This document shows positions 25,964 to 34,896 of a stretch of DNA of 64,000 nucleotides, piece by piece (within the stretch, counting starts at the first letter, position 1; the number at the start of each line of letters is the position of its first letter). The stretch spans positions 24,053 to 88,052 of the forward strand of contig JANPIN010000065.1 in NCBI GenBank assembly GCA_031425035.1. Reading direction: 5' to 3'. A program made the translations under genes and the position numbers. Origin of the DNA: M3007 sp031425035 (GTDB lineage: Bacteria; Bacteroidota; Bacteroidia; Chitinophagales; Saprospiraceae). Under the pieces are notes generated by a model. The model was not told the DNA's origin. It did no database searches and saw nothing but the letters and a program-made list of their open reading frames with translations.

Positions 25964-26314
25964 TTATTCGTTTTCCGCAATGCCAAGCTCCTGCATCATT
26001 TGCAGGCCGTAATCCCTGATGTGGGTAATCAGCGGAATAACCTGCCGGCCTTTTTCAGTCAGACTATACTCGGTGTGCGGCGGTACTTCCGCATACACTT
26101 TCCTGTCAATATAACCATTGGCTTCCAGTTGCTTTAACTGGGTGCTGATCACTTTATCGGAAATGTGCGGAAGGGTCTTTTTTAACTCCCCGTATCGCAG
26201 GGTCGCTTTATGGAGCCGCCACAGGATGGGCATTTTCCAGGTGCCACCGATAAAGTGCAGGGCGAATTCGACCGGGTGGTAGTAGACTTTGTGTTTGTAG
26301 ATAAAATCGGGCAT
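25964..26314 (-). CDS. HxlR family winged-helix transcriptional regulator
   Basis: 116 residues from the ATG at 26314. HxlR features: HPVEFALHFIGGTWKMPILW, LRYGELKKTLPHISDKVIST, QLKQLEANGYIDRKVYAEVP and PHTEYSLTEKGRQVIPLI. Such proteins bind as dimers, often sensing aldehydes, quinones or other electrophiles through a cysteine or ligand pocket; this one has no Cys in the recognition region. It is divergent from the DJ-1/hydrolase fusion gene, the classical arrangement for an HxlR repressor and its target. Confidence 0.92.
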   Translation of the reverse strand: MPDFIYKHKVYYHPVEFALHFIGGTWKMPILWRLHKATLRYGELKKTLPHISDKVISTQLKQLEANGYIDRKVYAEVPPHTEYSLTEKGRQVIPLITHIRDYGLQMMQELGIAENE

Positions 26315-26332
26315 ACCTAATGGCTTTTCAGA

Positions 26333-26340
26333 CAAAGATA
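26333..26340 (-). promoter_or_regulatory. -7 promoter box of the HxlR gene (TATCTTTG)
   Basis: Perfect TAnnTTTG on the minus strand, placing the transcript start about 12 bases before the ATG at 26314. Confidence 0.5.
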
Positions 26341-26363
26341 AAGTAGCTCGCCTCGTCCACCCA

Positions 26364-26383
26364 TACTTACCCAAATGTTAGTA
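26364..26383. promoter_or_regulatory. Candidate HxlR operator (inverted repeat)
   Basis: TACTTAC and GTTAGTA are near-perfect inverted half-sites separated by 6 bases, lying between the divergent HxlR and fusion genes. Half-sites of the TACTTAC type occur at operators of several HxlR regulators. A direct repeat of GTAGCTC (around 26343 and 26381) overlaps the same region. Confidence 0.45.
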
Positions 26384-26427
26384 GCTCACTTCGAAGGCCG
26401 GTAAACCCACCGTTGCAGGGCTGTCTG

Positions 26428-26435
26428 CACCTTTG
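26428..26435 (+). promoter_or_regulatory. -7-like box of the DJ-1/hydrolase gene (CACCTTTG)
   Basis: CACCTTTG differs by one base from TAnnTTTG and lies 40 bases before the ATG at 26476. Confidence 0.4.
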
Positions 26436-26475
26436 TGCGACATTCATGTAAACAAAAAATCTAAACCTGCGGACA

Positions 26476-27987
26476 ATGAAAAAAGGACTCTTGTTTCTAT
26501 TGGCTTTTCTTTCCTGTATGCATTTCACACTGGCCCAGCACAATGCCGGCAATAATGGCAAAGTACTGATGATTGCTTCCAACCCGGCGGTAAGCGGGCA
26601 AACCGGCTGGCCGATCGGTGTTTGGTTTGCCGAACTGGCCCATCCCTACTGGGTGTTTTCAGAGGCGGGATACACCGTGGACATTGCCAGTCCGGACGGC
26701 GGAGAGATAAAATTCGACGGCTTCAGCGATCCGGAAGATGCCAGCAAATACGCCGCCTTCGATTACGTGTCGCTGGGCTTCAAAAAAAACGAAGCAAAAA
26801 TGGCGCTTACCAAAAACACCCTGAAACTATCCACTATCCGGCCCGACGATTATAAAGCCATTTTCGTGTGCGGTGGCCAGGGACCGATGTACACTTTTAT
26901 CGACAATGCCGAATTGCACACGTTTTTCACCAGTTTTTATCAGACGGGCAAACCGACCGCTGCCATCTGCCATGGTACCTGTATTCTGTTAAAAGCTAAA
27001 TTGCCCAATGGTAAATACCTGGTGCAAGGCAAACGCTGGACGGGTTTTGCGGCCAGCGAGGAACAGTATGCGGACAACTATGTGGGACAAAAAATCCAGC
27101 CTTTCCGCATCGAGGACGAAGCGCGCAAAATGCCCGACAACCGATTTGAAGTGGGCGCCCCATTTTCTGCCTATGCGCTTCAGGACGGCAATCTGATCAC
27201 TGGTCAGCAGCAAAATAGTGGAGCCGCCGCGGCCGAACTGGTGGTAAAAGCGCTTGAAAAAGACAAGGCACGCTATCCGACGTATGTACTGGTACATGGT
27301 GCCTGGGCCGATGAAAGTGCCTGGGGTTTCGTGCGCAACGAACTGGCCAGACAGGCAAATGTCGTGGTCGTAAATTTACCTGCGCATGGCATCGATCTGA
27401 CTCCCGCCAAAGCCGTTTCGTTGAAAGACTATACCGATCAGGTGGAAAAAGTCATTAATGCGCAAGCCGGTCAGGTGATTTTGGTAGGCCACAGCATGGC
27501 CGGCATGGTCATTTCGCAGGTCGCTGAACATATACCGCAAAAAATCTCCAGGCTGGTGTATGTGTCGGCTTATTTGCTAAAAAACGGGGAGAGTCTGCTG
27601 TCGATCTCCCAACAGGATACGCAGAGCAAAGTCGGTCAGGCCCTGGAGTTTAATGCGGATCAGACGGCGGCCAGGATCAATAAAGACGTCATTCCGGGGG
27701 CGGTCTGCGATGATTGCCCGCAATACATGAAAGAGGCCCTGGTAAAATACCATAGAGAGGAACCGACCAAACCGCTGGGCGAAAACGTAGTGTTGACAAC
27801 GGCTAAATTTGGTCGTGTGCCCAAATACTATATCCACACTGCAAATGATCGGGCCGTGGGTTATGAACTGCAGAAAATGATGGTAAAAAATAATGGCGGC
27901 ATTAAAAACACCTACCTCCTGCAGACCAGTCACCTGCCTTTTGTCGTGCAGCCGCAGGAATTTTTGAAAATCCTGTTGAGCATTTAA
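26476..27987 (+). CDS. DJ-1/PfpI domain fused to an alpha/beta hydrolase, exported
   Basis: 503 residues. A signal peptide (MKKGLLFLLAFLSCMHFTLA) is followed by a DJ-1/PfpI domain (about 28-255): WPIGVWFAELAHPYWVFSEA with the conserved Glu, FVCGGQGPMYTF, and the nucleophile-elbow Cys in AAICHGTCILLKA near residue 164. From about 268 an alpha/beta hydrolase begins: YVLVHGAWADESAWGF (oxyanion loop), VGHSMAGMVISQ with the nucleophile Ser near 338, and a catalytic His in TSHLPF near 485. DJ-1 proteins of this shape remove reactive aldehydes; the hydrolase half resembles small-molecule esterases. The combination suggests detoxification of a compound sensed by the divergent HxlR protein. Confidence 0.88.
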   Translation: MKKGLLFLLAFLSCMHFTLAQHNAGNNGKVLMIASNPAVSGQTGWPIGVWFAELAHPYWVFSEAGYTVDIASPDGGEIKFDGFSDPEDASKYAAFDYVSLGFKKNEAKMALTKNTLKLSTIRPDDYKAIFVCGGQGPMYTFIDNAELHTFFTSFYQTGKPTAAICHGTCILLKAKLPNGKYLVQGKRWTGFAASEEQYADNYVGQKIQPFRIEDEARKMPDNRFEVGAPFSAYALQDGNLITGQQQNSGAAAAELVVKALEKDKARYPTYVLVHGAWADESAWGFVRNELARQANVVVVNLPAHGIDLTPAKAVSLKDYTDQVEKVINAQAGQVILVGHSMAGMVISQVAEHIPQKISRLVYVSAYLLKNGESLLSISQQDTQSKVGQALEFNADQTAARINKDVIPGAVCDDCPQYMKEALVKYHREEPTKPLGENVVLTTAKFGRVPKYYIHTANDRAVGYELQKMMVKNNGGIKNTYLLQTSHLPFVVQPQEFLKILLSI

Positions 27988-27990
27988 GTG

Positions 27991-28782
27991 ATGGGCATAA
28001 GAATATGGATCGTGGCTCTGGCGGCCTTGCTTTCAGGGCGGAATGCAGCCGCTCAGATCAACGAAAGCGACACGTTGCATTACCAGTTACGCGTGCTGCT
28101 GAACGGTAATTACCAACAGGGCAATGTAGAGCTGCTGGCGGTGCGCAGCAAGGTGGATTTTTTGTGGGCGCCGCAAACCAACTGGGTTTTTAAATCGCAG
28201 AATTCGAGCCTGTACCAGACCATTTACGGCCGTAAAGCCGATAACGACGTTTTTAGCCGCAACTATTTGTATTTCCAGCCACACAGGAGAATTTACCCTT
28301 TCGTCATTGCTTACCTGTCGGGCAATTTCCGGCGCAAAATCGAAAGCCGCTATTTTGTCGGAACCGGAATCAGCTGGCAGGTGGTAAATACGCGTCCGCT
28401 GGTGTTGAAGTGCTCGGCCAGTGTCGTGAAAGAATCCACCAGGTTTGGAAACAGCATGTATAATTACCCGGAATACGACGGCCGCGACAAACTGACGCTC
28501 TGGCGAGGCACGCTATATACCGGCGGATGGGCGTATTTGCTGCACCGACAGCTGCGGGTGTTTTACGACGTTTTCTGGCAGCCTGCTTTTAGTGAACCCC
28601 GTAATTACCGCAGCCAATATGACCTCGGGCTGGATTTATTCGTTTGGAAAGGTTTGTCTTTCAATGTTTTATATACCAGCACACATGAAAATGTAGTTGT
28701 GCAAAATGTAAAACAGAACGACCGGAATCTGAGCTTCGGTCTGGCTTACAACTTTAGAAAAAAGGCTGGCGGATCTAAATAG
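27991..28782 (+). CDS. DUF481 domain outer-membrane barrel protein
   Basis: 263 residues from the ATG at 27991, with a signal peptide (MGIRIWIVALAALLSGRNAA). The body is beta-rich and matches DUF481-type salt-induced outer-membrane barrels: LRVLLNGNYQQGNVELLAVR at the start, repeated aromatic strands (YFVGTGISWQVVNTRP, LRVFYDVFWQPAFS) and a C-terminal strand LSFGLAYNFRKKA. It begins 4 bases after the DJ-1/hydrolase stop and must be co-transcribed; an exported hydrolase and a barrel together suggest a compound entering or leaving across the outer membrane. The 3' end overlaps the convergent Mpo1-like gene by 8 bases. Confidence 0.8.
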   Translation: MGIRIWIVALAALLSGRNAAAQINESDTLHYQLRVLLNGNYQQGNVELLAVRSKVDFLWAPQTNWVFKSQNSSLYQTIYGRKADNDVFSRNYLYFQPHRRIYPFVIAYLSGNFRRKIESRYFVGTGISWQVVNTRPLVLKCSASVVKESTRFGNSMYNYPEYDGRDKLTLWRGTLYTGGWAYLLHRQLRVFYDVFWQPAFSEPRNYRSQYDLGLDLFVWKGLSFNVLYTSTHENVVVQNVKQNDRNLSFGLAYNFRKKAGGSK

Positions 28783-29242
28783 CAATCCCGGCCCGGCCGT
28801 AGATAAAACTCATCAGCCAGGCGGGTCCGATCAGCAGAAATTGCAGGTCTTTCAGGAAGGACGGCTTTTTGCCTTCCACTTTATGGCCCCAGAACTGCCC
28901 GATCCAGGCCAGTACGAAAAGGCCAATGCTCACCTGCCAGAGCGGGAGGCCACTACGTTCTATTTGTTGACAGATAAAAAGGCAGATCATTCCGAAAATC
29001 GCCATGCCCACGGCTAAGGTGGTGGAAAGCCGGATATAATAAAAAAGGAGCAACAGTAAGGTGATCATCGCCAGGTTGAGCGTCAGGCCGGAAGCGACTT
29101 GCAGACTACCCAGTTTAACGCTGTACAACAGACCCACCACGGAGAAGAAAATGATCGGCACACAGATCCAGTGCACCATTTTATTGGTGGGATTGCGGTG
29201 GCTTTCGCCATATTCGTCGAGCAAGCTTTCAATGGTGCGCAT
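28775..29242 (-). CDS. Mpo1-like (DUF962) membrane protein
   Basis: 155 residues from the ATG at 29242, MRTIESLLDEYGESHRNPTN. The DUF962/Mpo1 pattern is present: YGESHRNPTNKMVHWICVPI (His-rich N-terminus), four to five transmembrane helices and the second His in IGQFWGHKVEGKKPSFLKD, then QFLLIGPAWLM. Yeast Mpo1 is an iron(II) dioxygenase acting on 2-hydroxypalmitic acid; the bacterial role is inferred only. Monocistronic by position, overlapping the convergent DUF481 gene by 8 bases. Confidence 0.88.
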   Translation of the reverse strand: MRTIESLLDEYGESHRNPTNKMVHWICVPIIFFSVVGLLYSVKLGSLQVASGLTLNLAMITLLLLLFYYIRLSTTLAVGMAIFGMICLFICQQIERSGLPLWQVSIGLFVLAWIGQFWGHKVEGKKPSFLKDLQFLLIGPAWLMSFIYGRAGIAI

Positions 29243-29359
29243 CAGGAAATGATTAATGTGTGGGCCCAATAACAGGCTCGCAAATATACAAAACCAGTAA
29301 GCTAAACGGCAAGCCGGCGAGCGGCATGGATTTTTACTTATAGCCCAAAAAACGACTTT

Positions 29360-29980
29360 ATGGCCAAGCAAAATGATCCTCTGCCCAATGAACTCCACCA
29401 ACCCGCCCATAACCCTGCCGCCAACCGCGAAAACCAGGACCTGGACTTCCCCGGTTATCCCCATCACCCCGCCAGCGAAGATATACTGAGTGCCGAAAGC
29501 GACGCCGTAAAGGTGGATGCCAACGTGGAAGATTTCTCACGAAACACCTGGACGGCAACCCGCGATGAAGCCGTGCGCAATCTGGGCGAAGAAAAACGTC
29601 CGGACCTGGCCGTCAGCGACTTGCAGGATGTACTACCGGGTGATGACCTGGAAACGACTCCGGCGGATATCGATCCGGACGCTGACGTAACCGAAGAAGA
29701 CCTGATGCTGCTGGGTGATCCCAACCTGGATCAGGACGGCGGCGACGACGAGCTTATGGACAACTACCAGGGGCTCGACGATACCGACCTGGATGGCGAA
29801 CCACTGAACGAATATGCCGGCACCATATCGGCCACGGGCGTCGATCTCGATATGCCCGATCTCGAGCTGGATAGCGCGGGTTCGTCCGATCCGCTGGAAG
29901 ATGAGGAAAATGATTATTTCAGTCTGGGCGGGGACGACAAAGATTCCCTGGAAGATGACCAGGCGGGTAATATTTTCTAG
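29360..29980 (+). CDS. Highly acidic soluble protein of unknown function
   Basis: 206 residues, no signal peptide, no membrane segment. The first third (PGYPHHPASEDILSAESDAV ... VEDFSRNTWTATRDEAV) resembles a conserved Bacteroidota unknown with a YPxSEDI motif, and the rest is low-complexity Asp/Glu/Leu-rich (DIDPDADVTEEDLMLLGDPN). Strongly acidic and probably disordered. It has its own terminator at 30020-30055; neighbours are convergent on the right. Confidence 0.7.
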   Translation: MAKQNDPLPNELHQPAHNPAANRENQDLDFPGYPHHPASEDILSAESDAVKVDANVEDFSRNTWTATRDEAVRNLGEEKRPDLAVSDLQDVLPGDDLETTPADIDPDADVTEEDLMLLGDPNLDQDGGDDELMDNYQGLDDTDLDGEPLNEYAGTISATGVDLDMPDLELDSAGSSDPLEDEENDYFSLGGDDKDSLEDDQAGNIF

Positions 29981-30019
29981 AACCGGCGGCTAAATTTCAA
30001 GTTATCGATGGTTTTGATT

Positions 30020-30055
30020 GTGCTAAACGCCACCTTTTCAGGCGACGTTTAGCAC
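30020..30055. terminator. Bidirectional terminator
   Basis: GTGCTAAACG and CGTTTAGCAC make a perfect 10-bp stem, extended by CC/GG-type pairs, in the gap between the convergent acidic-protein and HYR-protein genes. Confidence 0.75.
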
Positions 30056-30065
30056 GCATATCGGA

Positions 30066-33000
30066 TTACCGAGCCAGCAGAATGGTTTGGGTTTTCACCT
30101 GATCCCCCGCCTGGACCCGGAGCAGATAAATGCCGGGCTGCATGTCACCCGTCTGTAAACGGAAGGTCCCCTCACCGTCCAGCGCACCCTGATACACCTG
30201 ATGGACTATCTGTCCCAGCGTATTCATGATGCTGATCCGTACGTCCGCAGCCACCGCCTGTAGTTCTATGGTGAGTGCATCGCTGAATGGCACCGGATAA
30301 CAACGCAGGTTGAAGTCCTGGCCCAAAGCGACCGGTTTGAGGTCCTCGCGGAATTGCACGCCGGCACAATTTCCTTCAAAAATGATGATCGAGCCCTGTT
30401 GGAGCTTAATGCCCACTTTATCCTGGGGAATACCGGCGATGATGGACTGTCCGCTGATGGCCAGGGCATTGCCCAAAGCATCATTCGCTGCGCCGCCGCC
30501 ATCGGCTAACTGGCCAACCAGTACCCAGCCGAGTTCCTGACGCAGATACGCAAAGGCCCGGCCGGAGTTTAAGCCGAATGGATTATCGCCCGGTGCGCCC
30601 ACGGTGGCGTAGTTTCCATCGAGTGCCACTGCCGCACCGAAGTGGTCGTTGGCGGAGCCGTTATATTCCAGGATGGTGGTTTCCTGTAGCCAGCTACCGG
30701 TGGGTGTACGGCGGTAAATAAAGGCAGCCCCGGCATTGGATGCTTTCAGGTCATTGCCGTCGGCGCCAATGAGGGCATAACTTCCGCTCAGGCCTACGCT
30801 GATACCAAAGTTGTCACCAGTTTTACCTTGCTTGGCCCGCAGTTTAGCTGCCTGCCCCCAGGCGCCTGCACCGCCGAAGTCTTGTTCGAATATATAGGCT
30901 GCACCGGCTCCATCCCCTTTATCATCATCCCCGGTGGCGCCAACCAACGCCCGAGTGCCATGGATCGATACTTTCCCCCCTAAGTGGTCGAAAGCCTCTC
31001 CGTCCGTCGCTTTCAGTTTCGCCGCCTGGCCCCAGTTATCCTGTCCGCCCAGGTTGCGGTCGAACAAATAGGCTGCCCCCGCTTCATTGCCAATTTCATC
31101 GTCGAGGGGGGCGCCTACCACCAGCAGGCCATCATACAGAGATATACTGGTACCAAACTGCGATCCGGGTGCCTGGTCGCTGGGCAGCAGTTTTTTTACA
31201 AACTCCCATTGGTTGAGGTTCGTCGCGTTTTGTTGAAAAATATATACAGCGCCGGCACCGGCTGCGCCCACGGCGGCAATGCCGTTGGAAATTGCCACAC
31301 TGCCGCCGTACAGATCACTGTTCTGAATACTGGCCGGTACCAGCGAGCTTACCTCGCCCCAGTTGCCGGAACCGCCGGCATTTCTATGCAGTAAATAAGC
31401 GGCGCCAATGCCTTGTCCCCCTCCATTCGTATGGTTAGATCCCACAATTGCCCAGTCACCATCAATGTCCACACTTTGGCCAAATTGCTCCAGCGCAGCG
31501 CCATCCGAAGCATAACGTTTGGCAACAGCCTGCCAGTCTTCAACTTCATCGACCAGCCCATCGCAGTCATCGTCCAGACCGTTACAGACTTCCAGCCGGG
31601 ATTTGACCACGATCTGGAAAGTGCAGTTAGTGGAAAGACCGGCCGCATCGATCACCGAAGCGGTCACATTGGTATAACCCAGCTCAAAGCTGCTCAATGG
31701 TTCCTGGGTGTAGCTGGCGGTAAAACCCGGGCAGTTATCGCTGAAACTGGCCACATAGTCAACGACCGCCGAACAACTGTTTTCATCGGTCAGCGTCACA
31801 ATATTAGCCGGGCAAATCACGGTAGGTGGCTGATAATCAGTGACTTTCACCGTTTGCGTACAGGTGCTGCTATTTCCGGTAAGATCCTTAACAATGTAGG
31901 TTACCGTGGTCGTGCCGATTGGGAAAGTACCTGGCGAATTATTGGTCAGGGAACCTATGCCGCAGTTATCGTTCAGGAAAACACCACCGAGGTAGTCCAC
32001 CGTGCGTGAACAGTTATTCCAGTCATTATTTAAAGATAAGTTGGCCGGACAGGTAATGCTCGGCGCCTGCGTATCATTCACGGTCACGGTGAAGCTGCAG
32101 GTGCGGGTATTCCCCGAAGCATCTGTCGCTCTCCAGACATTGGTGGTTACGCCGACTGGGTAGAATGCACCGCTGGCCAAACCACCTGTACTGACCACGG
32201 AGGTGACGCTACAGTTGTCCGTGGCAACAGGCGTGGTGTAGGTGGTGGTGGCGCCGCAGAGGCCGGGATCGTTGCTTTTGACAATGTTCGCCGGGCAGGT
32301 GATGTTCGGCAGGGTCACGTCGTTTACCGTCACCGTAAAGGTACATGTGCTGGACAGTCCAACGGCGTCGGTGGCTCGATAGGTAATGATGGTAACACCT
32401 ACCGGAAAGGTAGAACCGCTGGCGAGTCCGCCGACCAGCGTGATGGACGGTGCCGTGCAATTATCAGTGGCCGATATAGCGCCATAAGTGACTACGGCAC
32501 TACAGGCCGTTGCCGGGCTATTATTGATCGTTACGCTGGCCGGGCATGAAATACTTGGCGGGATAACATCGGTTTTGGTAAAGCTCCAGATCGTACAGCC
32601 GGACGCCGTGCCTTGGGCATTTAATGGCCGGATCTGCCAGTAGTAAGTACCCGCGGCCAGAATACCGGTGTTGATACTGGTACCAGCGACCGTTGCGAAG
32701 AAAGGCGGTGTCGTGCTGGTGCCGAAATAAACGTCGTAACTGGTGGCCGTCGGAGCTGCCGGCCAGCTTAAAGTTTGTGTGGTGTTCGGGCAGCCGGCAT
32801 TCGAGCCGTTGGCCGGCGAGGCAGGTGCCGCCAGGCAGGCCGGGGCGCTTCCCGCCGGCGGACAATCGATCCGGAAAGTCTGCGAGGTGGCGGTGGTAAC
32901 TTCCGGATCGAACAGAATATAATAGGTCGTACCGGCAGTCAATGGACCGAACGAATTTGATTCCGGTGCATTGGCATCACCAATACAGGTCCAGCCAGTA

Positions 33001-34034
33001 GCGCTGCAACCGCCGGAAGCTGCTTTGTAAAAATAATCTCCATAACCGCCACTCGCTGCGGTGACTACCTGCGTATGGATGCCAGTGACCGAAGCGGTAA
33101 AACTGTACACTTTTTCCTGTCCCGGGGTCGAAAACCCACAACTAGCCGGACTCCATACGCCGGTGCCGGTAGCCGTTGCCGTAACCGGCGTAGCACAGAG
33201 CAGGGTGGGGGTGCTGGCACAAGGGTTGTAAACGGGGCAGTTGATCTGGAAAGTTTGCGTAATCGAGGTGGTTGTCTCCGCGTCGAGCAAAATGTAATAG
33301 GTTGTGCCCCCGGTGAGCGTACCCATCGAAGCGGTAGTTGGACTGAAAATATCCAGGATGCAGGTCCAGCCGGTGGAAGAACACCCGGCAGAAGCGGCTT
33401 TGTAAAAATAATCAATATACCCAGTGCTGCTGGTAGAAGTGACCTGCAGACTATAGACGCCGGTAGAGGGGGCCGTAAAACTGTACACTTTTTCCTGGCC
33501 CGGGGTCGAAAATCCGCAACTGCCCGGGCTCCATAAACCACTGCCGGACAGCGTAGCCGTTGACGAAGTGCCGCAGGACTGGGTCAGTATAGTGGAACAA
33601 GGGTCGGCTGCTCCGACACAACTGGTACATTGAATGGTACCGGTATGGCAGGATCCATCCGTTCCGCAGGCTGCATTGGTATTGTAGTGCAGGTAAAGCG
33701 GTCCGGAAGCGGTGCATACTACACTGATCGGGGCAAACCCGAACCCAAGTACTGTACCACCAGGACTGCCCTGGCGGATGGTAATGTAGTTTCCAGTACC
33801 GCCTGTGGCATTGAACAGATAGGTGCTACCAGCCGTGCAACCGTTAATGGTACTGTACTCACCGCCGAAAGCGCAGGTTGTAATGGTTACGACCGCATTG
33901 GTGGTGGGTGCCGTTATCGTACCAAATGCAGAAGGATTGGTACACTGGCTCCAAACTGCGTGGCTAGCTAACATCAAAAAAAGAAGCATTACGGCCCGAA
34001 GAGACCGGACGGAGATGGGTAATTTTACAGTCAT
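30066..34034 (-). CDS. HYR/FG-GAP surface protein with type IX secretion C-terminal domain
   Basis: 1322 residues. A signal peptide (to about residue 30) is followed by two near-identical modules of about 120 residues each starting at about 145 and 268 (both contain CGFSTPGQEKVYSF and DYFYKAAS.GCS.TGWTC), a fibronectin-type segment, then four HYR domains (about 490-830), each ending in the V..A.D..G....C.FTV.V pattern. A calcium or metal-binding loop EVCNGLDDDCDGLVDEVEDW comes next, then seven FG-GAP-like beta-propeller blades (GISVGLSGSYALIGADGN and similar), and finally a C-terminal sorting domain (CYPVPFSDALTIELQAVAAD to QPGIYLLRVQAGDQVKTQTI). Cell-surface or secreted adhesin or binding protein. 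A TATATTTG box lies about 90 bases upstream. Confidence 0.9.
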   Translation of the reverse strand: MTVKLPISVRSLRAVMLLFLMLASHAVWSQCTNPSAFGTITAPTTNAVVTITTCAFGGEYSTINGCTAGSTYLFNATGGTGNYITIRQGSPGGTVLGFGFAPISVVCTASGPLYLHYNTNAACGTDGSCHTGTIQCTSCVGAADPCSTILTQSCGTSSTATLSGSGLWSPGSCGFSTPGQEKVYSFTAPSTGVYSLQVTSTSSTGYIDYFYKAASAGCSSTGWTCILDIFSPTTASMGTLTGGTTYYILLDAETTTSITQTFQINCPVYNPCASTPTLLCATPVTATATGTGVWSPASCGFSTPGQEKVYSFTASVTGIHTQVVTAASGGYGDYFYKAASGGCSATGWTCIGDANAPESNSFGPLTAGTTYYILFDPEVTTATSQTFRIDCPPAGSAPACLAAPASPANGSNAGCPNTTQTLSWPAAPTATSYDVYFGTSTTPPFFATVAGTSINTGILAAGTYYWQIRPLNAQGTASGCTIWSFTKTDVIPPSISCPASVTINNSPATACSAVVTYGAISATDNCTAPSITLVGGLASGSTFPVGVTIITYRATDAVGLSSTCTFTVTVNDVTLPNITCPANIVKSNDPGLCGATTTYTTPVATDNCSVTSVVSTGGLASGAFYPVGVTTNVWRATDASGNTRTCSFTVTVNDTQAPSITCPANLSLNNDWNNCSRTVDYLGGVFLNDNCGIGSLTNNSPGTFPIGTTTVTYIVKDLTGNSSTCTQTVKVTDYQPPTVICPANIVTLTDENSCSAVVDYVASFSDNCPGFTASYTQEPLSSFELGYTNVTASVIDAAGLSTNCTFQIVVKSRLEVCNGLDDDCDGLVDEVEDWQAVAKRYASDGAALEQFGQSVDIDGDWAIVGSNHTNGGGQGIGAAYLLHRNAGGSGNWGEVSSLVPASIQNSDLYGGSVAISNGIAAVGAAGAGAVYIFQQNATNLNQWEFVKKLLPSDQAPGSQFGTSISLYDGLLVVGAPLDDEIGNEAGAAYLFDRNLGGQDNWGQAAKLKATDGEAFDHLGGKVSIHGTRALVGATGDDDKGDGAGAAYIFEQDFGGAGAWGQAAKLRAKQGKTGDNFGISVGLSGSYALIGADGNDLKASNAGAAFIYRRTPTGSWLQETTILEYNGSANDHFGAAVALDGNYATVGAPGDNPFGLNSGRAFAYLRQELGWVLVGQLADGGGAANDALGNALAISGQSIIAGIPQDKVGIKLQQGSIIIFEGNCAGVQFREDLKPVALGQDFNLRCYPVPFSDALTIELQAVAADVRISIMNTLGQIVHQVYQGALDGEGTFRLQTGDMQPGIYLLRVQAGDQVKTQTILLAR

Positions 34035-34122
34035 CGTGAGAGCTTTTTAGAAAATGAAAAGAAATACTTGACTTGCTAAGGGACAGAAACGCCGTATAAA
34101 ATTTTAAGAAACCCAGGTAACG

Positions 34123-34130
34123 CAAATATA
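34123..34130 (-). promoter_or_regulatory. -7 promoter box of the HYR protein gene (TATATTTG)
   Basis: Perfect TAnnTTTG on the minus strand, with a leader of about 80 bases to the ATG at 34034. Confidence 0.5.
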
Positions 34131-34224
34131 AACAATGTTCGGCCGAAATTCGTGCAGATTTATTTTGTCAGGTGGACGACAATTTTTCACTCTTCTCCAG
34201 TGCCTGCCGATTTTAGCGAATGGG

Positions 34225-34255
34225 GTCAATGTTGCCCATATTGAGCAACATTGAC
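34225..34255. promoter_or_regulatory. Perfect 11-9-11 inverted repeat
   Basis: GTCAATGTTGC and GCAACATTGAC are exact reverse complements separated by 9 bases, about 35 bases before the promoter of the iron-permease-like gene. It may be an operator or a terminator for a transcript from the left; no T-run follows. Confidence 0.5.
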
Positions 34256-34290
34256 TTCGGTTTACCGGCGGTTTATGCATATTTCTTCTT

Positions 34291-34321
34291 TTGCCACCCC
34301 CATATAAGTGCGGTATATTTA
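34291..34321 (+). promoter_or_regulatory. Promoter of the iron-permease-like gene
   Basis: TTG at 34291-34293 and TATATTTA at 34314-34321 have the expected 20-base spacing of Bacteroidota -33 and -7 boxes. Leader about 30 bases. Confidence 0.55.
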
Positions 34322-34358
34322 TTTATCTATACCATTTAAATTTTAAGCATCTTTAAAC

Positions 34359-34862
34359 ATGACCAGTCTAAAACATTTTTTTGAAGATGCAGCCCGTAAA
34401 ATATCGGATTACGCCGGTAAGCCCTTCGTTTTTATTGTCGCGCTTTTGCTGATAATTGTTTGGGCGGTAAGTGGTCCTATATTTGGTTTTTCAGATACCT
34501 GGCAATTAGTAATTAATACCAGCACAACTATAATTACTTTTTTAATGGTTTTTCTGGTACAGTCTGCGCAAAACAGGGATTCAAAAGCCTTACAATTAAA
34601 ATTAGACGAACTAATTCTTAAACTGGACCAGGCAGATAATGTGATGATCGATATTGAAGCATTGGGAGAGGATGAATTGGCGGAATTAGCGGCTAAATAT
34701 AAAGAGATCAGGAATAGCCATGATGCGTCAGCAATGGAGAATTTCAAGAAGGAAACTCAATTAGCCAAGTTGAGCAAAAGTAAAAATAAGGCTAAAAAAG
34801 AAGATAAATCTGGTTCTTCTAATTCTAAAATCATTAAAACAAAAACTGCTGTATTGCGGTAA
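34359..34862 (+). CDS. Low affinity iron permease family protein
   Basis: 167 residues. N-terminal half matches the low-affinity iron permease family: KISDYAGKPFVFIVALLLII, VWAVSGPIFGFSDTWQLVIN and TTIITFLMVFLVQSAQNRDS, giving two transmembrane helices; the C-terminal half (LKLDELILKLDQADNVMIDI ... ELAELAAKYKEIR) is a charged helix and the end is a Lys-rich tail. Whether bacterial members move iron is not proven. It is followed 34 bases later by a tiny membrane-protein gene. Confidence 0.85.
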   Translation: MTSLKHFFEDAARKISDYAGKPFVFIVALLLIIVWAVSGPIFGFSDTWQLVINTSTTIITFLMVFLVQSAQNRDSKALQLKLDELILKLDQADNVMIDIEALGEDELAELAAKYKEIRNSHDASAMENFKKETQLAKLSKSKNKAKKEDKSGSSNSKIIKTKTAVLR

Positions 34863-34896
34863 TCCAATTCCAACTTTCAACTTAAAAAAAACGACT

